This document shows positions 20,426-31,372 of a DNA stretch of 64,000 nucleotides, piece after piece. Under the pieces are notes generated by a model. It searched no databases. It worked only from the letters and a program-made list of their open reading frames with translations, and was not told the DNA's origin. The DNA lies in contig CAJINV010000003.1 in assembly GCA_905178155.1 (NCBI GenBank), positions 1,900,395 to 1,964,394 on the forward strand, written 5' to 3'. The first letter of the stretch is position 1. Each line of letters starts with the position of its first letter. This DNA comes from Amoebophrya sp. A120 (lineage: Eukaryota > Sar > Dinophyceae > Syndiniales > Amoebophryaceae). The translations under genes were made by a program, and so were the position numbers.

Positions 20426-23400
20426 TTATGCCAAAGCTACTTTCTTCGACACGTGTTGCAACCTTCCAGCGATTTCTCCCCCTCGTCCACGATCCGTACG
20501 ACCAGGAGATTTTTCCTGATACTGCGCAAAACGAGCGTCCAGCTGTGCAACCTCGTTTTTTGATAGCGACGGCTTTGTCGAGGCCACGGCAAACTCCAAC
20601 ATGGCTCGAGAGATGCGAGCTTCGTCTTGTTGACTCTCGTCGTCTTCTTCCGCGCGATCTCCCTGGTGCCGCGCTTCCTCCAGCTTCTTGTGAATTGCGT
20701 CGAGTTGTGCCGTGGAGAACAGCGCGCGCACGTCTGCGGGCGTGAAACCGGAAATCTTCGCCAGTTCCGCGGGCAATGTGTCTTGGCAATACTCCCGGGC
20801 CTCCTTGTCTAGGCCAAATTTGCCCGCTTCAATCACGGTTTGTATAACTGCGTGCCACTCCCGCGTGTCTCCGGCAGGCGGGCCGCAGTACAGCTTACGG
20901 TCGAAGCGGCCCGGCCGCAACAGCGCAGGGTCAACAAGATCCGGTCGGGAACTGGCAGCGATGACGAACAACTGCTTCCTCGCTTCCACCCCGTCCAAGT
21001 AGGTCAGCATTTGGTTTACAACGCGGTCGGTCACGCCAGTGGTTTCGCCACCGCGCACGGGACAGAGCGCTTCGATTTCGTCGAAAAAAATGCAGCTGGG
21101 ACTCGCCTGCCGGGCTTGCTCGAAAACGTTGCGCACCCCGGCTTCGCTCTCCCCAATGTACTTAGAGAGCAGTTCCGGCCCCTTCACCTGGAAAAAGCGC
21201 ACGAAGCCGCGAAGCCGGTTGCTCAGTGCATGCACGAGGAACGTCTTCCCGCACCCCGACGGCCCAACGAGAAGCAGGCCTTGGCGCTGCTTCATGGCGG
21301 ACCGCTTGAAGAGCGGCTCAAACGTGGTGGGAAGGAGCAGGGTGTCGAGCAGGACGGATTTCTGCAATTGCAGCCCCCCGACGTGCTCCCAAAAAATGGA
21401 CTCGGCTTGTAGCGGCTGCGCTTTTCCGGTCGATGAGCTGCTGCTGGAAGACGCCTGGTGTCCAGGACGGCTTCGCCGGTATTCCTCGAGCACCGCTTCG
21501 GCGGAAAGCTTCGGTGTGGAAGGCGATAACAAGTCTTCTTCTGAGCCCGACGGATCGCCATAGGTGGATCGGAGAAGCGTTTTCATGGTGAAGTTTGCAA
21601 TTTCAAGAAGATCCGTGACTGTGGACCCGTCGGTACGTGCGGCAAGATCGTTTGCTAGATCAGACATGTAGTCACTACTGTAAGCAACAGGAGCGCTTTC
21701 CTTTTGTTTCTGCGACAAATAAGCTGCCAAAATGTCCGCTCGGTCTCGCAGCCCCGGATTGTCGAGGTGCACACGCGAATCTAGAGCCAAAGACGACGTA
21801 ACTAAACTTTTGAATTCGCGGTTCGTGACCGTGGCTGCAAATTGCAAGCTGTGCGCCAAGGGCAGAGCAGATTCTTGGTGTGCGCAGTAAAACTCCTGTA
21901 ACGCATCGCTCGCCGCGTCGGGACTGGTCGTACGCAGTTCGAACGCAGACACAATTTGCTTGTGAAGCGCAGAGAAGTCCAGTGCAAGGGCCGTTTCCTC
22001 TGCGCAGCTGGCGCGCAGAACCGGAAGCAGGTCTTTCAGCGTATCGGAAAGACACTGGCTCCGCAACGACGCAATGTTCTCTACCGCTGGCTGTTCACCG
22101 GCGTTCTCAGGGAGCAGCAACGCGTCTAGTTCCTCGAAAACCACGACAGCTGGAGAGAGCTGCACGGCAAGGAGCAAAACGGTCTGGAGCAAGAGCCCGA
22201 TCGTTTTATACGCAACTTTGCTGTTCGCCAAAAGCGCGCAATTGATCCAGAGTGCGTTCTTGTTCTGGTCAGAAAGCACGTGTTGCAGAACATCTTTCTG
22301 CATAGCGCCGCGAGCTCCGCTCATCAGCAGTCCGCTACGCACAGCCGGCGAATCTACTTTACTCCTAGCTGCTGACAAGGTCCTTTGGAAAAACGGAAGC
22401 TCCCTCAGGTGCGACGGCAAGCCAAATTTGGTGGCGCTTTGACGACTGAGTGAAAGTTCTACTGCTTCCAGCACCAGCCGGGTAACTGCATCCTCCACGT
22501 TTGCCCGTTCGCAAAAGCTGCGTAGCAGTGTCTCAGAGTGAAAGGATGGGGCAGCACAAGTAGGTGGCTCCAAGGCTAAAGCACTTGTCTTTCCAGGGCG
22601 AGAAAAATCCCTCTGCGGAAAAGCAAACGCCTTCGTCATGAGAAGCGCGCTCCTGGACTCCGTGGGTGTGAACTCAATATCAACGTCCATGTCATGGTCG
22701 CCGAGCTCGTAGGATTCCAGAAGTGTGTACATGTCCGCACTGGCATCGATGTTCTGAAACTCCAGACGCACTGGATAGTAGAAATACCGCTGCCCCACAC
22801 TTTTCGTCGGCGCGAAAAGTAGTTCCGCAGAGACGTCATCTTCGTTTTCTCTTTCCGGAGGACTCGCTTCAGCATCATGACCCAGGCCGGTTGCAGCAGT
22901 AGCGCTAACATCCTCGAAGCCCCAGTCCAGAGACGTCATGTCTAAGTGCGCTGCTGCCCATGGATCTAGGTCTCCAACAACGACCTGCACCTGGTTTTCA
23001 TGCTCATGCTGACCCGGGGGCGCCATTGGCTGCACGTTTGCTGGGTCTCCGGCGCTTCCTAGTAGGGAAGCAGAAGTTACAGCACCATCATCGGCCAATC
23101 TCTTTATGTTCTTGTCGAGGTCCGCCCTGCTACCATCTGGGACTTGCTTAACGGCAAGGCTGCATGCCTCTGACGCGGAAGAGGCAGACAAATCGCAGTT
23201 GTAAAGACTCTCGCAATCTTCTTCTTCTTCCAGCTCCGTAAACGATGACAGGTCCACGTTTTTTACGCCGTCAGCGTCGGCTCCTGACTCTTCCCCGCAC
23301 GCCGTTTCAGCCCGTCGTAGACGCGCCACTTCCAGTTGTGCCTCGAAGGAGCGCTTGGTGCGCAGCCAAAGCTGCATGCCGTGTTGCAGGATCGCCCCAT

Positions 23401-24991
23401 TTTCCTGCATCACGAAGTCGGAAAACGCGGCGTCAACGAGGTTGCAGATTTTGATGTCTATACTAGACGAGCCCGATGCAATAGCAAGACCAAGATCATT
23501 TTGCACCTCCATCGTTTCCTCATTCGCGACGCCCTGCTCGAACCCTTCTTTTTTATCAGCCCCTCGGAAGCGCTCCGGCAGCTGCAGTGTGAGGCGAATA
23601 CTCGGCACTGTGACCGCAAGTTGCCGTGTGTCGTGTTCTGCCACCAAAAAGCTGCCCTTGGCGAAACGGGCGTCCCCGTATACGCTGCAGTGGCGCAGGC
23701 TTTGCAACCGCCGATCCAATACGCAGAGGAAAACTTCCCCCTCTACCCACAGCAGGGTCTGGTCTTTCGGCAAAGAGCTCAGCTGCGCCTGCTGTGAGGC
23801 AGCGGTAGTTCCTCGCAGCTTGTTTGCCGGGCTGCTGTACTCCGAATCGCTGTAGTGCCGGCTGGCTCCGCCCCGGGCCGAACCTGCGCCCTTCTGCATC
23901 ACGGTTGTGCGGAGCAGCCTCGCACGTTGCATCGAGTGTGTTTCCTTCACGCCGGTTGCTGGGTTCTCCATCATGAAATCGGTGTAGGTCGGATCGAAGA
24001 TTGCGCGAAAAAGCCGCGGATGCAGTCCGAGACACCTGGGGTAAATTCGTCCCGGGGGGAGCTCAAGCTTTCCTGTCGAACCCGGCGGGGCACCGTCATT
24101 CATCGTGTCGAGATCTGCACTTGTAGTTGTGCTGTCCTCTAAACTCGCTTCCTCTTCAGTGGAAGCGGCAACGAAAGTGACCCAAAGCCAGAAGCTCTTG
24201 ACCTCTTCGTCTTCGTGCAGGTTGCCACGACTTTGCTGCCGTGCCTCGATGATCAGATCCGTTTCCGGTGTGAGAACGTACACAAAGGAACTACCATCGG
24301 ACTCCTCGATCTTCTGCTCCGCAACTGCGGCCTCGTCGGTAGTACTTGAAGTGCTCGCGGCGACGACCTTCAGCACTTGCAGCTTAATCGCGGTACCGTG
24401 AATGAAAATGGGAAAATACGTGGTCGCGCCTGTCAAGCTGCCGATTTGCGATCGGAGATTGTCGCAGATCCATTCGGCGTTGGCGTCCACCAGCTCGAAA
24501 TCGTTGGCATGTAAGGCGCGGACGTGGACTTCCTTGGCGTTCTGCGTTTCGTGATTGTAAACTGGACGAACCGTGACGCGTGCGTTCGCCGGAATTTGCA
24601 CACTCTCGGCAAAGGACTCCGACAGGTACAGGACTTCATCCGGCGACTCGGCGGAACCCGTAATTTTGCCGTGTTCGTCCGCATCGGGGCCGACCATCCC
24701 TCGTCGCTGCCGGTGGAATTCCCACGTGTCAAGAAAACGACAGCCGACACACACTTTTTTCGTCGGTGTAGGAGTTGTGCTGGTGCTGGAAGCACTTCTA
24801 CCTCCGCGTGTAGTTGATGTACTCCGTGAAGATGCTGAGGGGCTCGCTGAGAACGACGATAGCACGGCGAGCTCCACGACGCGGACATTGCTAAGCGCAT
24901 GCTGGCCCCACTTTTCCGCATGCCGGTGGGAGTTCAACCCAGCAAAACAGGTCTCCGATGAGATGAGACGCACGGTATAAACTGCGCTCAT
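20426..24991 (-). CDS. PEX1-type peroxisomal AAA+ ATPase
   Basis: One intronless frame of 1521 residues starts at an ATG. The N-terminal ~210 residues match the PEX1 double-psi-barrel region, ending with NAEWICDNLRSQIG ... FPIFIHGTAIKLQVLKV. A long acidic/Ser-rich linker follows. The first AAA module is degenerate: the Walker A position near residue 895 reads SGARGAMQKD without GKT, and the Walker B position reads VVVFEELDAL. The second module is complete: Walker A GPSGCGKT near 1242, Walker B CIFFDEIEAL near 1303, and a second region of homology with an arginine finger (DPALLRPGRFDRK). Family knowledge says PEX1 pairs with PEX6 to extract PEX5 from the peroxisomal membrane. At 1521 residues it is longer than typical PEX1 because of its linkers. 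PEX6 and other D1/D2 ATPases are less likely because of the N-domain. No peroxin neighbours are present. Confidence 0.85.
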   Translation of the reverse strand: MSAVYTVRLISSETCFAGLNSHRHAEKWGQHALSNVRVVELAVLSSFSASPSASSRSTSTTRGGRSASSTSTTPTPTKKVCVGCRFLDTWEFHRQRRGMVGPDADEHGKITGSAESPDEVLYLSESFAESVQIPANARVTVRPVYNHETQNAKEVHVRALHANDFELVDANAEWICDNLRSQIGSLTGATTYFPIFIHGTAIKLQVLKVVAASTSSTTDEAAVAEQKIEESDGSSFVYVLTPETDLIIEARQQSRGNLHEDEEVKSFWLWVTFVAASTEEEASLEDSTTTSADLDTMNDGAPPGSTGKLELPPGRIYPRCLGLHPRLFRAIFDPTYTDFMMENPATGVKETHSMQRARLLRTTVMQKGAGSARGGASRHYSDSEYSSPANKLRGTTAASQQAQLSSLPKDQTLLWVEGEVFLCVLDRRLQSLRHCSVYGDARFAKGSFLVAEHDTRQLAVTVPSIRLTLQLPERFRGADKKEGFEQGVANEETMEVQNDLGLAIASGSSSIDIKICNLVDAAFSDFVMQENGAILQHGMQLWLRTKRSFEAQLEVARLRRAETACGEESGADADGVKNVDLSSFTELEEEEDCESLYNCDLSASSASEACSLAVKQVPDGSRADLDKNIKRLADDGAVTSASLLGSAGDPANVQPMAPPGQHEHENQVQVVVGDLDPWAAAHLDMTSLDWGFEDVSATAATGLGHDAEASPPERENEDDVSAELLFAPTKSVGQRYFYYPVRLEFQNIDASADMYTLLESYELGDHDMDVDIEFTPTESRSALLMTKAFAFPQRDFSRPGKTSALALEPPTCAAPSFHSETLLRSFCERANVEDAVTRLVLEAVELSLSRQSATKFGLPSHLRELPFFQRTLSAARSKVDSPAVRSGLLMSGARGAMQKDVLQHVLSDQNKNALWINCALLANSKVAYKTIGLLLQTVLLLAVQLSPAVVVFEELDALLLPENAGEQPAVENIASLRSQCLSDTLKDLLPVLRASCAEETALALDFSALHKQIVSAFELRTTSPDAASDALQEFYCAHQESALPLAHSLQFAATVTNREFKSLVTSSLALDSRVHLDNPGLRDRADILAAYLSQKQKESAPVAYSSDYMSDLANDLAARTDGSTVTDLLEIANFTMKTLLRSTYGDPSGSEEDLLSPSTPKLSAEAVLEEYRRSRPGHQASSSSSSSTGKAQPLQAESIFWEHVGGLQLQKSVLLDTLLLPTTFEPLFKRSAMKQRQGLLLVGPSGCGKTFLVHALSNRLRGFVRFFQVKGPELLSKYIGESEAGVRNVFEQARQASPSCIFFDEIEALCPVRGGETTGVTDRVVNQMLTYLDGVEARKQLFVIAASSRPDLVDPALLRPGRFDRKLYCGPPAGDTREWHAVIQTVIEAGKFGLDKEAREYCQDTLPAELAKISGFTPADVRALFSTAQLDAIHKKLEEARHQGDRAEEDDESQQDEARISRAMLEFAVASTKPSLSKNEVAQLDARFAQYQEKSPGRTDRGRGGEIAGRLQHVSKKVALA

Positions 24992-25889
24992 CTTGTATTT
25001 TCGCCGTTGCTGTGACTGTGAAGAACTACATGCTGATGGTCATGATGCTGTGTGCCGAAAATAACTTACATCAAAGATGAGTGCTGTTTTGGTTTCTAAG
25101 CATCCATGTAACAGTTAAACCAAAAAACTACGTTCGCGAATGTTTGCTTTGAATCGGTTGCACATCATGGAAACACAACTTCCTCTTGAATTCACGAGAA
25201 GCGACTCACTACATGATTATGATACAGCGATCCATGGTTCAAAAACGCCGGCGCTGCTGCGCCACAATATGCGACTATTTGTCTCGTTCACATATTCCTT
25301 CTCGCTAAAACTGGGTGAGGATCCAAGAAAAAAAATGAAAACAAGCTTCTACATACAGACGGTTGTTTGATCATGTTACGATAGTGCTCCTCAGTCCATG
25401 ATTGATCCTGATCGGCCTATACACAAAGACGAAAACGACCCGTGCCAGGGTCCTTGAAAAAACGTCGAGTACAACCAGGTCAGGACTTCGGTATTAAACA
25501 AGAGCAGTGCGAGCAATATTCATTGGCATTGAATGATTGCTGGTGCGTGGCCACATTCGATCGATGTAATCTGTCGCCCTTGTCTGCGTGAGACTCCAGG
25601 ATGCGGTCGTTTGTCCCGGATGTCAAAGTTCTTTGCCTAGTACCTTCACAAAGCTAGCTCTTTACCGAGCTTACAAAACAGTTCGGAGTACTCACTCTGC
25701 CAACTACAAGTTCAAGGTCTCGAAATTTCATTCCTTGACAACGTTTCTTATTTGCTGTCAACCCCACTAGGTCATGCAGGAAAAAGGTCACGATCCTGCA
25801 GCAGCTGCACATGCGTTCGTTGCGTGGATATACTCCATACACAGGCAATAGCAGTGCACATGTACAGCCCCTCATCCACGATGGGCTCC
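24992..25889. other. Intergenic region, nothing recognised
   Basis: Short overlapping open frames only. It lies between the 5' end of the PEX1 gene and the 3' end of the transporter gene. Confidence 0.5.
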
Positions 25890-28592
25890 TCACACGCGAT
25901 TCTTCAACTCTCCGCCCCCGCCGGTCGTTTGTCCTTCTTCTGTGTTAGGATTAGACCCCTGTCCGGCTCGCCTTCTCCCTTGCGAGTCATCCGGCGCACC
26001 CATGCCGGTTCGCCTCGCGACAGCTCCTTGGTCGGTGGCCGGCAGCGGTGGTTGCTTTTCCGCGACAATGCTGCTGCCGTCGCTACTGGCTTTGGTCGTC
26101 TGTTTGCCCCCTTCAACATCCCGAGGTGCAGCTTGGCCTGTCGTGATGTCGACGGGGACGTGGCGGATCACCTGAACATTTTCCTCGCCCTCACTGCCCG
26201 TGTGCTCCACCACGTCCTCGAGTACAACTTCCTGCCCACTGAACGCGTTCTCCGACGGCCCCACCTTGCGGTCGCGACCCACAATGGAAAACAGGTAGCT
26301 GCTGAGGCCGCCAGCGGTGAGCGCGAACCCGCCCGCCTGAATCAGCGAGACCGGGTTGTGGAAGACAAGCAGGTCCGTCGCGATGCAGCACACTCGGTTC
26401 ACGTTAGCGATGATGCTGGTGAAAACGGCGCCGCGCTCTTCAATCAGCAAAAACTCGGTTGCGTACCAGCAGGCGGCAGAAAACCCCTTCAGCAAAATTA
26501 CGCTCGACTGCCAAGCCCAGGGGTGCTGGAGCACGTGAATCCACGGCGCCCTCCCTTCAAACAGCAACGACATGAGCAACGAACCCGTAGCGTTTACCGG
26601 CAATGCTAACAGCGCAAGGTCCAGCACGATGTGGCGGCGACGGCGGTTGTGCGCCCCGTGTCCCGGGCTGTACTCGCTCTTTGCATCTTCCTGCGCATTT
26701 GTTGCGTTTCTCGTTGCTATTTCGTCTGCCTCGAGCGCAAGACCTTCAGTTGAAATAGCAGTAGAGGTGCCCTCATCCTGTTGCTCGTCGCCTTCCGCGG
26801 TCACGAGGCGCTCCCCAGGACCACGCCCAGCAAGCAAAAGCTCATTTGCTTTTTTGTCCACCAAAACTGCGGTGAACAGCATGCGCCCGGCGCGAAAGCC
26901 AACACACACTATGGCCAGCGTCATTCCGACCGAGTTGAAGTTCACTTCGCCGACAGAGCACAAAACGCCGCCGACGCACAGCGGGAGTAAGGAGAGCAAG
27001 GTGTAGGTCGAAAATTTCTCACCCTGAACGAAGAAGGACAACGGGATCTGGAACACGGGGCCCGTCATCTGAATCGCTTCCGTCACATCGGGAAACAGAA
27101 ACAAGTTGCTCGCCATGCCGGTCGCCCCAGTGCCAACATTCAGAACGGAAAGCGGCAAAACCTCGCGAAGCGCACTAAAGCTCGTGCTCACCGGTCCGAT
27201 CCAAGATTCCAGTGGCGACGTCGCTGCACGGGGCGTGGTGCCGCTGGTGGTTCCAGGACTTGCAGTGCCGCTGTGTTCTCGTATGAACATGGGTCCGTCG
27301 ACAGAAAAACCCCCGCGGTTCATTCCTGGCTCCTCGCGAGCTCCACTTGATGTTGCGTCCTCGCCCACCAGCGGTCTTGCAGAAGTGCTACTGGCACTAC
27401 TAGCTCCTGCTGCACCCGCGATGTACATCGAGGCTTGCTGTTCCCGCGTTTCCTGCCGATCCTGGTGCAGCAGAACCATGCGGCGCAGCAGAATGATCGC
27501 GCCGCAACAGACAATCTGGTCTGTGAAGATCAGAAACAGAGGGTACGGCATGCCGTTCGTCATCAAGGCCTTGGCCAGAATGATCATGCCCACGTAGCCT
27601 GCCGTGTGGATCGAAGTTTCAAAGAAGGTCAGGCACGACAGGTCCGACAACATGACCCGAATCTCCTTACTGATCTTGCGTCCCGCACGCACGACACTAT
27701 TGTCGCTCGTCGGCTCTTCGTCGTCGCCAAACTGTTCCCGCATGCGCCGCTGCCCCGTGCTCGCATCCGTAGGGGGCTGCTCCCCCTGTCTCCTGCGCTG
27801 CCCAGGAACAGCACCTCCCGGGTGGTCTGAGGACGAAACAACAGCGAGGCTACGTGCGTGCGTTCTCATCGCCGTTGTATCTCCTAGCTGCTGCCCGCCA
27901 TGCTTATCCTGATTTGCACCTGCATGATCAAGACTTTCTCCGTCCTTTGGATCAGGGGCAAAGAGAAATCTGGACGAACTTTTGCTTCGCACACGATGTT
28001 TGCTATTATGGTGCCTCGCCGCGAGTGCGGCTCCATCATACGCAGGTGGATCCTCGTCATTATATTGCGCAAGCGGCAGGTAGCCGCTTTGGCTCCTGGT
28101 TCTTGGAACATCATTTTTGTGGAGAACAGTAGTTGCACAACGGTGTAAGAAATCTTCGCGAAGACTCTTCGGTACCTCCGCATACACACAGGAACTCGTT
28201 GCCATGTCTACTTCTCCCCTGCGAAATTTTAACGCTGACTGAGACGCTTGTAGTTGAGAAAGGGGCTGTACCCTGTGCGTACCTCTTCTGAACAGCAGAT
28301 CGACTCGCCTGGACGTCTTAAGACTCGTCGGCGTGGGCTTCTTAGTTCGAGCACGACGAAGAGAAGCCTTGCCCGCGTGGTGTTGTACTACGTCGGGGTC
28401 CTGGAGGTGCTGCTCAGATTGTTCTTCCACGTCTTGGTGAAAGAGCCACTTCTTCAGATAGGAATCCTGGTCGAAGAACGAAACCGTAGCGCCGCACCCC
28501 CGCCGGCAATCGGTCTTGGCCGAAAGAGCGTCACTGTCGTTCGCAAATACCAACCAGTCGCTCCAAAATCCACCCGCTAAAAATGCGGTCAT
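25890..28592 (-). CDS. TPT/nucleotide-sugar family (DMT) membrane transporter
   Basis: The frame of 900 residues starts at an ATG at 28592. The first ~300 residues are hydrophilic. A membrane domain begins with FFETSIHTAGYVGMIILAKA and includes GMPYPLFLIFTDQIVCCGAI. It is interrupted by a disordered Gly/Ser loop, then continues with VLNVGTGATGMASNLFLF. The signature stretch PLCVGGVLCSVGEVNFNSVG followed by FRAGRMLFTAVLVDKK is typical of the triose-phosphate/nucleotide-sugar transporter family. Another inserted loop precedes the last helices (CWYATEFLLIEERGAVFTSI and VSLIQAGGFALTAGGLSSYL). The C-terminal tail is hydrophilic. This domain family exchanges phosphorylated sugars, nucleotide sugars or similar anions across Golgi, ER or plastid membranes; the substrate cannot be told from sequence. 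No plastid-targeting leader is evident, so an endomembrane location is more likely. Confidence 0.8.
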   Translation of the reverse strand: MTAFLAGGFWSDWLVFANDSDALSAKTDCRRGCGATVSFFDQDSYLKKWLFHQDVEEQSEQHLQDPDVVQHHAGKASLRRARTKKPTPTSLKTSRRVDLLFRRGTHRVQPLSQLQASQSALKFRRGEVDMATSSCVYAEVPKSLREDFLHRCATTVLHKNDVPRTRSQSGYLPLAQYNDEDPPAYDGAALAARHHNSKHRVRSKSSSRFLFAPDPKDGESLDHAGANQDKHGGQQLGDTTAMRTHARSLAVVSSSDHPGGAVPGQRRRQGEQPPTDASTGQRRMREQFGDDEEPTSDNSVVRAGRKISKEIRVMLSDLSCLTFFETSIHTAGYVGMIILAKALMTNGMPYPLFLIFTDQIVCCGAIILLRRMVLLHQDRQETREQQASMYIAGAAGASSASSTSARPLVGEDATSSGAREEPGMNRGGFSVDGPMFIREHSGTASPGTTSGTTPRAATSPLESWIGPVSTSFSALREVLPLSVLNVGTGATGMASNLFLFPDVTEAIQMTGPVFQIPLSFFVQGEKFSTYTLLSLLPLCVGGVLCSVGEVNFNSVGMTLAIVCVGFRAGRMLFTAVLVDKKANELLLAGRGPGERLVTAEGDEQQDEGTSTAISTEGLALEADEIATRNATNAQEDAKSEYSPGHGAHNRRRRHIVLDLALLALPVNATGSLLMSLLFEGRAPWIHVLQHPWAWQSSVILLKGFSAACWYATEFLLIEERGAVFTSIIANVNRVCCIATDLLVFHNPVSLIQAGGFALTAGGLSSYLFSIVGRDRKVGPSENAFSGQEVVLEDVVEHTGSEGEENVQVIRHVPVDITTGQAAPRDVEGGKQTTKASSDGSSIVAEKQPPLPATDQGAVARRTGMGAPDDSQGRRRAGQGSNPNTEEGQTTGGGGELKNRV

Positions 28593-29034
28593 TCTAAATC
28601 AGATATTTTTGTCAACTACGACCTCTCTCTTCGGTCTTCTATCCTGATTATTCACATAGAGCCTTCAAAGAAGTACGTACGTATCGACTTCGATACTTAC
28701 GACGGAGATCGTGATAGATCGACAAGCAATGCCGCCATGTCTTGCACTCTCTCAACACGAAAGCAGAATCTAGAAAGCAGAAAGAAAGTCTTATTCTTTC
28801 TTCATTTCTCGATTGATACGCCTACGTGACAGACTGAGCTCGTTCAATTCCGAACGATAAAGACATGGAACAGCGAAGCTGTATGCAAACGATACGATCA
28901 CGTCGAAATCGAATGGAACACAAATATAAAATAAGAAAGCGACTGCTCGCGTTTACCATATTTGAGGGAGCGAGACAAACGCGCTACATTGATATTCCTA
29001 GAGGACTCTTGCTCATGCAGAAGATAAAGCAAAT
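28593..29034. other. Spacer upstream of the transporter gene
   Basis: AT-rich. A further small exon of the VPS24 gene could lie here, because its last stop codon overlaps a GTGAAT donor-like string, but none was resolved. Confidence 0.4.
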
Positions 29035-30154
29035 TCACGTTGTCGTTGCTAGATTCTTTTCTCGTGGTGCACTCGTCGCGCCAGCTGTGCTGGCCGAGGT
29101 TCGTGTGGATATTTTCGAGGCCGCTCCACCGGTCAAACTCCCTTGTCCAGGTGCCTTCAGGCCCTCCAAATTGTCGAGAGCCAGCTCTTGCAGGACTGCT
29201 TGTGTCTGTATTAGAGTAGCATTTTTGGAAAAATGTATTTGGATGTCTGTGAAACCACTCCAAGTTTAGTTATAGTTCGCATCGTAAGTATTTACCATTC
29301 GTCCAGTGCAGCAGTAGGCACTTGCTATTCCTGTTGCTTTCGATTTGTGTCCCGGTACAAGTATAGAAACAACGATTACGAAGATGAACAGAACACCAAT
29401 GCTACACGTATCGCAGCGCGAGCATCCTGACGAGAATATGTTGTACATACTTACCTCAGCTTCCGCATCGCCTTCGATTTCGCCGTCGGCGTCGAGGGCT
29501 TCTTCTACTGCATCGTCAAGGACTTCTTGTATAAGTCCAGCGCGCTGCATTTCGCGGGCCATGGTTGTCATCTCCTGCCTGATCTGGGGTATCGACATCA
29601 GCTGCGACATTCCCTGCATGATGGCCGTGCTTTGCTTCAGGGAATCCGCGAGTCGCATCGTGCTTGTCATGGCAGTCAGCTCCATACACACCGAATTGAG
29701 TTGTGTTTTGGCCAGGTACAATCTATTGGTCGCACGCCGGGACCCCACCAGCTGTATTTTCATTTTTTTGCGACGTGTTTGTGATTTTTCAAACTTTGTT
29801 TCACGATTCGCATCCTGTGATGCGTGGATGTTCTTTTCTGTTTCTCCTGTGCCCGCGCACGAAAGGAATGCGAAACGGCGATGAAGGAAGTACTTATACC
29901 TGCTTCGCTAGCGTTCTGACCGCGACCATTTCGCCCTTGCTGGCATACTGCTTCACCTCTCGCTTGAGTTTGTCTTCCTCCCGTTTTATCTTAGCGATTT
30001 CTCGCTCCATGGACCGCATTTCTGATTTCATTCGCCTCTGCCATTCGCGTGATTGTGCTTTAGCGTTCTCCGCCTGCGCTTCTTTCTTCTGATCGCTGCC
30101 AGCAGATCCAAAGAGACCGCTGAACATTTTTTTAGCCTGGCGATTTTTAGGCAC
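29035..30154 (-). CDS. VPS24: ESCRT-III subunit VPS24/CHMP3
   Basis: Exons 29900-30154, 29455-29751 and 29035-29205 join in frame through two GT-AG introns (148 nt with donor GTATAA; 249 nt with donor GTAAGT), giving 240 residues. The N-terminal FSGLFGSAG is followed by the basic helix 1 (EWQRRMKSEMRSMEREIAK) and IKREEDKLKREVKQYASKG. Exon 2 starts with SRRATNRLYLAKTQLNSV and contains the SNF7-family core (LADSLKQSTAIMQGMSQL, IPQIRQEMTTMAREMQRAG). Exon 3 continues AVLQELALDNLEGL. VPS24 caps SNF7 polymers and recruits VPS2/VPS4 in membrane scission (family knowledge). No clear MIM1 motif is visible in the Ser/Thr/Ala-rich tail, so a last exon may be missing or the motif divergent. The start may be the second Met (position 30127), which gives the usual N-terminus. 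VPS2 is the main alternative. Confidence 0.85.
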
Positions 30155-31372
30155 GGTGAAGTTCTAGATCAAAAACGTAGCTTCTCCATTTATGGCTCCT
30201 TTTCCATTTATTTAGGAACACTTAAACCACTTTCGAAATCAAACAGCACGAACTTCGGCAGAAATACGAATGACAGATCCTATGCGCTAGGCAAAAGGAG
30301 CGATAGAAGGTTGAAACATGGGACACGATAGGAGCGTGCGAGGAAAGAGCAGATAAATAACGCCAATACCATTCATATTCTGGTGTAAAACGCATGGATA
30401 TTTAACGCTATGTCGTTGCTCACTAAAAGCAAAAGTAGATTGGTAAACCCATCATGACATGCAGCGAAAGCAAAACGAGAGAGGCCTTCTACAAATGCAA
30501 GTATAGGTCAGTACGACGTTGCAGTCTCACAGTTTGGGGCACTGGCAGATACACCTTTCATCGGAGGTCGTCGCGGAAGGTTGCTTATTGCTAGCTCATA
30601 CAGAGGCTCAACGGAGCTGACCGATACTGTCGGAGATGAAGAAAATTTCTTTGGATTTTTCTCCAGCGTCATAGAGAGCAGCCTCGCTTCTCCAGAACGC
30701 TATCGCATGTGAGTCCATACCCCAGTCTCCTGTACAGTTTGTCGAATCAAAAAACGATTCATTGACTGCAGAGCTGTCGCTGCTCCAGGACAAATGCAGA
30801 TCGATCCAGACACAGATCATTATGAACGTCTTGTGCCTGCAGTCCACTGTGTTGCCGCCGCCCTCACAATACCAGTGGGGGTACTCCTATCTCTGTCATG
30901 GATGTCGATATACAAATATGAATTAATGTAATCGTAATCTTCTAACCTGTGCCTTCGTTCCAATTACGAATCTCAATGCAGAGCCATCTTTCAGGACAAC
31001 TCTAAGAACAGGTTTTTCTTTTTTATCAGATTTATTTCTGCTCTCACTCTCGACACTCAGCGTTAACAGGGACACTGTCAAGAACGGGACTATAGCAAAA
31101 CAAGACTTCCGAGCGCATTTTTCGCAACTGTGAGTGCGATCGCCACCACATATGAACCAGCGAGCTCAGCCGTGGCTCTCTCAGATGAGCTACATCACTG
31201 AAATACGTTAAACAACTACCCTTGTTTTCAATTAGGTTCGAAAGTCCGACCCATGCCAACAAACTTGCTTACTCTGAACAGGCACTTCGCATGCTCATAC
31301 AGAATTCTTGTCTTTTCGTTAAAGCTAGCAGCTTGCATAGTCCAGCCTATCTTGACCGGGTCCACTCATTCT
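30155..31372. other. Intergenic region, nothing recognised
   Basis: A 79-codon minus-strand frame at 30608-30847 is the only candidate and has no recognisable signature. The 3' boundary of the tandem gene family begins at 31373. Confidence 0.5.
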
